Source of the DNA: Calditrichota bacterium
GTDB taxonomy: Bacteria; Zhuqueibacterota; Zhuqueibacteria; Zhuqueibacterales; Geothermadaptataceae
Length of the DNA stretch: 9,626 bases
Assembly (NCBI GenBank): GCA_008501545.1
Contig: QQUM01000453.1
Location: 1-9,626, forward strand
Direction of reading: 5' to 3'
Under the pieces are notes generated by a model. That model saw nothing but the letters and a program-made list of their open reading frames with translations, made no database searches and had not been told where the DNA came from. The position numbers were made by a program, and so were the translations under genes. This document shows, piece after piece, positions 6,545 through 9,626 of the stretch (position 1 is the first letter of the stretch; every line of letters starts with the position of its first letter).

Positions 6545-6659
6545 GCATCCTGAGTAATCCCGCTGCTCTTAAGCGGGATGTATCGAAGAGTGCGTGAATC
6601 TACCGAGATCGCACCCCTCAATACATCCCGCCCAAAAACGGGCGGGACACTCGGGATGC
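6545..6659. repeat. BIME-like double-hairpin element between the fusion gene and the repeat lipoprotein
   Basis: The 115-bp element is a large imperfect dyad. The left end GCATCCTGAGTAATCCCGC matches the reverse complement of the right end (GCATCCCGAGTG-TCCCGC) apart from two substitutions and one indel. The left half folds as ATCCCGCT/AGCGGGAT (6557-6564 and 6572-6579, loop 7). The right half folds as TCCCGCCC/GGGCGGGA (6626-6633 and 6640-6647, loop 6). Inner arms GCGGGATGTAT (6573-6583) and ATACATCCCGC (6621-6631) are also exact complements, and GTGCG/CGCAC (6590-6594 and 6610-6614) closes the centre. The local and long-range stems exclude each other. It starts 18 bp beyond the fusion-gene stop. 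The form is that of a dispersed intergenic palindromic element; an attenuator role is possible. Confidence 0.7.
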
Positions 6660-6677
6660 TTCACGCTGGTTCGTTCA

Positions 6678-9626
6678 CTACAGCCCAATATTCATGTGCA
6701 AATACGTGCGAATTTCCCACTCATTGCCGTCATCCATGTTGGGCGCTTCGGGATCGCATTCCCATACGTAAATATCGTTCAAGACTTTCGTCGGGCAATA
6801 ACGCGGAGAATATTGGTCCAGCGTGCGGTACGTGAAACGCACGCCGAAACGTGTTTGTGGCAAATCAAACCAGCGTTGCTTGCCCACCGCAGTGGAAACA
6901 TCAGCCATAAGCTGCATCGGGAAAGTCAGATTGAAATCGCGATGGTAGTCGTACGGCCCCCAGTCGTTGAATTTGGCCATGGCCGTAAGTTTCATGGAAT
7001 TTTTAATGAGACGAACATCACCGCCGTAGCGATTGATCAAGCGATCGTCGTCACCATTGGGTTCGCCTTCGCCTGCGTAAAGATTGGCAATAAAACCGTA
7101 ATTCGAGCGTGTTTTCGATACGATACGCGCATGGGATTCCCATACATCGCGGGCGGGCGGCGCGCCGGGGAAAGCGAAAATGGTGCGACCGTCAGCCAAA
7201 ATGCCGATGGAAGCGTCGCGCGTGGTTGGCTGCTGGCGATAGATGGCGCCGAGAGTGAAAGCCAGGGAAGCGTCTTCAGCTTCGTCGCTGTTCCACTCGT
7301 ACATCCAGCTTCCGGGAGTGCGATCGTAAGTCAACATCAACTCATAAGCGGCAGTTTCACGGTTGCCGCGCACGGCGAACGGATCGTCAAGCACGTTGCG
7401 CGGACGTCCGGCGCCGCCGACATCACCGGGGATCGGGTCTTCGATTGGCTTTTGCCACAAGAAGTTGGGCGCGATTTGCCAGTTTCCCAGGTTAACCGCT
7501 AAACCGGTGAGCGCGTTCATCTGGTTGCCGCTGCCGCTGTCTTTCAAATGCCAGCCAGTGAATGTTTGCACGCGACGTTGGAAACCGTCGGCCACAAGCC
7601 CCATCAATGCGCCCTGGGCGTACCAGTTTAAACGACCTTTGGCATATTGGATTTTGAACTTGCCGCCGAAAGCATCAGAGTCTTTAATCTGATCCTGATA
7701 AACCGTGTAAGCGCCTTCTTCGCCATCCACGATTTGGAACGTATCACCCACTTTGTTGCTTCCCGACCAAATGCCGCCGATTTCAAAAGTAAACGGGCCG
7801 CGCGCGGTTTCCAAATGCAGCGTGGCTTTGCGCGTTGGCGGCAGTGGAACGGCGAAAGAACTCAACGCTGGAGCCTGCTCGTCCAAGTCTTCCTGGTACA
7901 TGGCCGTGGCGGTGTACAGACCAAAGGAGCGGCGGTATTTCACCAAAGCCGTGGGATTGGCGCCCCACCACAATTCAGGGCCGAATGCCACTTTTAAACC
8001 ATCAAATTTTTTCTTGCCGGTAAATTCCATGCCCAAAGGCGCTTCACCATTGTAAATATCGATGTTGGGGCCGTAATTGGCCTCGGGATAAAGACCGAAG
8101 AAATCGCCTTCATAACCCCAGTGATAATGGCCGGTGCGGTAGAATCCATCCAAAGTAAACAAGCGATGATGCCACGTGAGACTGGCGTTGTAAACACGAA
8201 CCCGCTCAAGACCGTTTGTTTTGATGGTTCCGTTGTCGGTCTGCAATGTTTTCGCACGACCGCGATTTTCATAAAAAATTTCATCGATTGGATTTTCCGC
8301 CACCCGGCCGAGCACATTCAATGTTACATTACCGCTGACATTGCCGCTGGGATTCGCTTGCACGGTGGCGTAGTAGGATTGCAAATGATCAAAACCGGTT
8401 GCGGATGGATAATCGTTTGAGCCTTCCTCTTTTTCATCGGGTGTGGTGATGAGATCACCGCCGGTGTTGTATGTTTCCATTTCAACACGCATACCGCTCA
8501 TGCGCACTTTGCTGATGGCTTCAACCGCCAGCGAGGCTTTGTCGCCGCGCGCTGCGATGGCATAGGTCATGGGCTGGATATTGGCAAAATGCTTTTTGAT
8601 AGCAGCCATGTCCACTGCGTAAGGATTAAGATTGTGCACTTCCTGCAAAGCATAGTAGGCAGCGCGAGGGTATAGCTTGTAAAGTCCGCGAGCGTTGGTC
8701 GGCCCCTTGGCGCAAATGCCGAACCACTCTTCATTCATGTTGTTGGTTCCCTCTTTGAAATCGGACTGATAGCCGCCGTTGGCCCAGGAAGCGGTGTTGT
8801 CATGAATCCCCAGGTTTTTGGTCTGACCGTACTTCCACCAGCCGTCGCTGAACTGGAAAGTAAAGCCGCCGATGGCGTTGCCTGCGCGACCTTTGCCAGC
8901 AGTGTTTTCGTAAATATCCCGCCAGTTACCCACCATGTAATAGGCTTGCGATTCCTGATCTTCGCGCAATTCCAGTGCATTGTAAGCGTCTGCGCCAAAC
9001 TCGGTGAACAGGATGGGCATGCCGGGGAGTTTTTCTTTAACTTTGTCGAAAGCGTCGGTGAACGTAACACCGCGGTACATATTGGTTCCCAAAATATCCA
9101 TGTCTCTCACTTCTTCAGCGATGATGTCGAGAAATAACAAGTCACCGTTGCAAATCGCCAGGGGATGATTTCCGTCGATTTTCTTCATCTCAACGATGGC
9201 TTCATTGAAAAGCTTGTACATGTGGCGGGCGCGAACCGACTCTTTGGTTTCGCCCTCGGGAATGTCTTCCGTCTCAGCGCCGCCCCAGAACAGGCCGTAG
9301 TTGTTTTCATTGCCTAATAAAAACAAGAGCACGCCGGGAACATCTTTAAATTCGTTCACCATCGCTTTGACTTCGGAAATCAGAAGCGCGCGTGTTTTGG
9401 GATCAGCGTAATCCGTGTTGGCAACCCAGGTTCCGTCGATGGTCAGACCGTAGCGACCGAAGGAGTGGTTAAGCATCGTATGAATGCCGTAGTTTTCGTC
9501 GATGTACTTGATCCAGCGCGGCTGCACGCCAGTGTACATGCGGATGGTGTTGACGCCCATGGCTTTGAGCATCGCCATTTCGCTATCCAACGCCGCTTTG
9601 ATGATGTCGTCAGGCTGATTCCACAG
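6678..9626 (-). CDS. Glycoside hydrolase TIM barrel fused to a predicted outer-membrane beta-barrel (5' end missing)
   Basis: The 982 visible codons run into the right edge, so the start and any signal peptide are outside. Visible residues 1 to about 335 form a clan GH-A TIM barrel, nearest in style to GH2 catalytic domains: GVNTIRMYTGVQ (24-35), LGNENNYG with the likely acid/base Glu107, and ILFTEFG with the likely nucleophile Glu209. Both glutamates sit at strand ends as the clan requires. From about residue 405 (QSYYATVQA) to the end the character changes to amphipathic strands of roughly 10 residues, rich in Tyr, Trp, Phe and Gly and separated by acidic loops. Examples are ASLTWHHRLFTLDGFYRTGH, NYGFIANLYAGEGEP, SMKLTAMAKFNDWG and RFGVRFTYRTLDQYSPRY. 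This is what an outer-membrane barrel looks like. It ends EIRTYLHMNIGL, without the common terminal Phe or Trp. Two cysteines near the end (944 and 957) could pair. It is first in the visible gene row. The hydrolase assignment is firmer than the exact family; the barrel is inferred from strand pattern. Confidence 0.85.
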   Translation of the reverse strand: MWNQPDDIIKAALDSEMAMLKAMGVNTIRMYTGVQPRWIKYIDENYGIHTMLNHSFGRYGLTIDGTWVANTDYADPKTRALLISEVKAMVNEFKDVPGVLLFLLGNENNYGLFWGGAETEDIPEGETKESVRARHMYKLFNEAIVEMKKIDGNHPLAICNGDLLFLDIIAEEVRDMDILGTNMYRGVTFTDAFDKVKEKLPGMPILFTEFGADAYNALELREDQESQAYYMVGNWRDIYENTAGKGRAGNAIGGFTFQFSDGWWKYGQTKNLGIHDNTASWANGGYQSDFKEGTNNMNEEWFGICAKGPTNARGLYKLYPRAAYYALQEVHNLNPYAVDMAAIKKHFANIQPMTYAIAARGDKASLAVEAISKVRMSGMRVEMETYNTGGDLITTPDEKEEGSNDYPSATGFDHLQSYYATVQANPSGNVSGNVTLNVLGRVAENPIDEIFYENRGRAKTLQTDNGTIKTNGLERVRVYNASLTWHHRLFTLDGFYRTGHYHWGYEGDFFGLYPEANYGPNIDIYNGEAPLGMEFTGKKKFDGLKVAFGPELWWGANPTALVKYRRSFGLYTATAMYQEDLDEQAPALSSFAVPLPPTRKATLHLETARGPFTFEIGGIWSGSNKVGDTFQIVDGEEGAYTVYQDQIKDSDAFGGKFKIQYAKGRLNWYAQGALMGLVADGFQRRVQTFTGWHLKDSGSGNQMNALTGLAVNLGNWQIAPNFLWQKPIEDPIPGDVGGAGRPRNVLDDPFAVRGNRETAAYELMLTYDRTPGSWMYEWNSDEAEDASLAFTLGAIYRQQPTTRDASIGILADGRTIFAFPGAPPARDVWESHARIVSKTRSNYGFIANLYAGEGEPNGDDDRLINRYGGDVRLIKNSMKLTAMAKFNDWGPYDYHRDFNLTFPMQLMADVSTAVGKQRWFDLPQTRFGVRFTYRTLDQYSPRYCPTKVLNDIYVWECDPEAPNMDDGNEWEIRTYLHMNIGL

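Noticed and set aside
6594..7502. 302-codon open frame on the plus strand opposite the hydrolase-barrel gene
   Set aside because: It lies wholly antisense to a well-supported gene, begins inside the palindromic element, has no ribosome binding site, and its product shows no recognisable family pattern. Long antisense frames are common opposite biased coding sequence.
9588..9590. TTG at 9590 as the true start of the hydrolase-barrel gene
   Set aside because: The frame stays open to the window edge for 12 more codons (LWNQPDDIIKAA), continuing the TIM-barrel pattern, and the domain would lack its first strands and a signal peptide if it began here.

Overview
This window carries one strand-coherent block of carbohydrate-utilisation genes. 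All five confident protein genes lie on the minus strand, so transcription runs from right to left. In transcription order they are: a large gene cut by the right edge, with a glycoside-hydrolase TIM barrel followed by what looks like an outer-membrane beta-barrel (6678-9626); a lipoprotein made of beta-sandwich modules, including three tandem ~170-residue repeats and a Big_2-like domain (3972-6458); a GH16 endo-beta-glucanase lipoprotein with the laminarinase-type ExDxxE motif (2850-3683); a GPH-family sugar:cation symporter (1273-2718); and an RbsB-like sugar-binding lipoprotein (131-1159). The start of a further minus-strand gene may lie at 1-43, but this is weak.

The genes read as a pathway for a beta-1,3-glucan such as laminarin. 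The repeat lipoprotein would bind the polymer, GH16 would cut it, and the TIM-barrel/outer-membrane-barrel protein would trim and/or pass oligosaccharides. The GPH symporter would take products across the inner membrane. The periplasmic-binding lipoprotein would feed an ABC transporter or a sensor that lies outside the window. The substrate is inferred from GH16 motif type and gene company; the sequence does not prove it.

The organism is a diderm bacterium with lipoproteins and an outer membrane. The gene content resembles a Bacteroidota polysaccharide utilisation locus. However, every visible start has a clear purine-rich Shine-Dalgarno sequence, and no SusC/SusD pair is seen. I therefore lean towards another FCB-type lineage (for example Calditrichota, Ignavibacteriota or KSB1-like) with moderate GC. 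This is inference only.

The four gaps between genes are 113, 131, 288 and 219 bp. Each holds at least one strong inverted repeat, and no two of these look alike: a nested IR at 1182-1257, a 9-bp tandem repeat plus two back-to-back hairpins at 2735-2795, two long AT-rich perfect hairpins bracketing a GC-rich block at 3742-3951, and a ~115-bp double-hairpin, BIME-like element at 6545-6659. The strongest candidate for something new is the fusion of a glycosidase and an outer-membrane barrel in one polypeptide. The pattern of structured gaps comes second.
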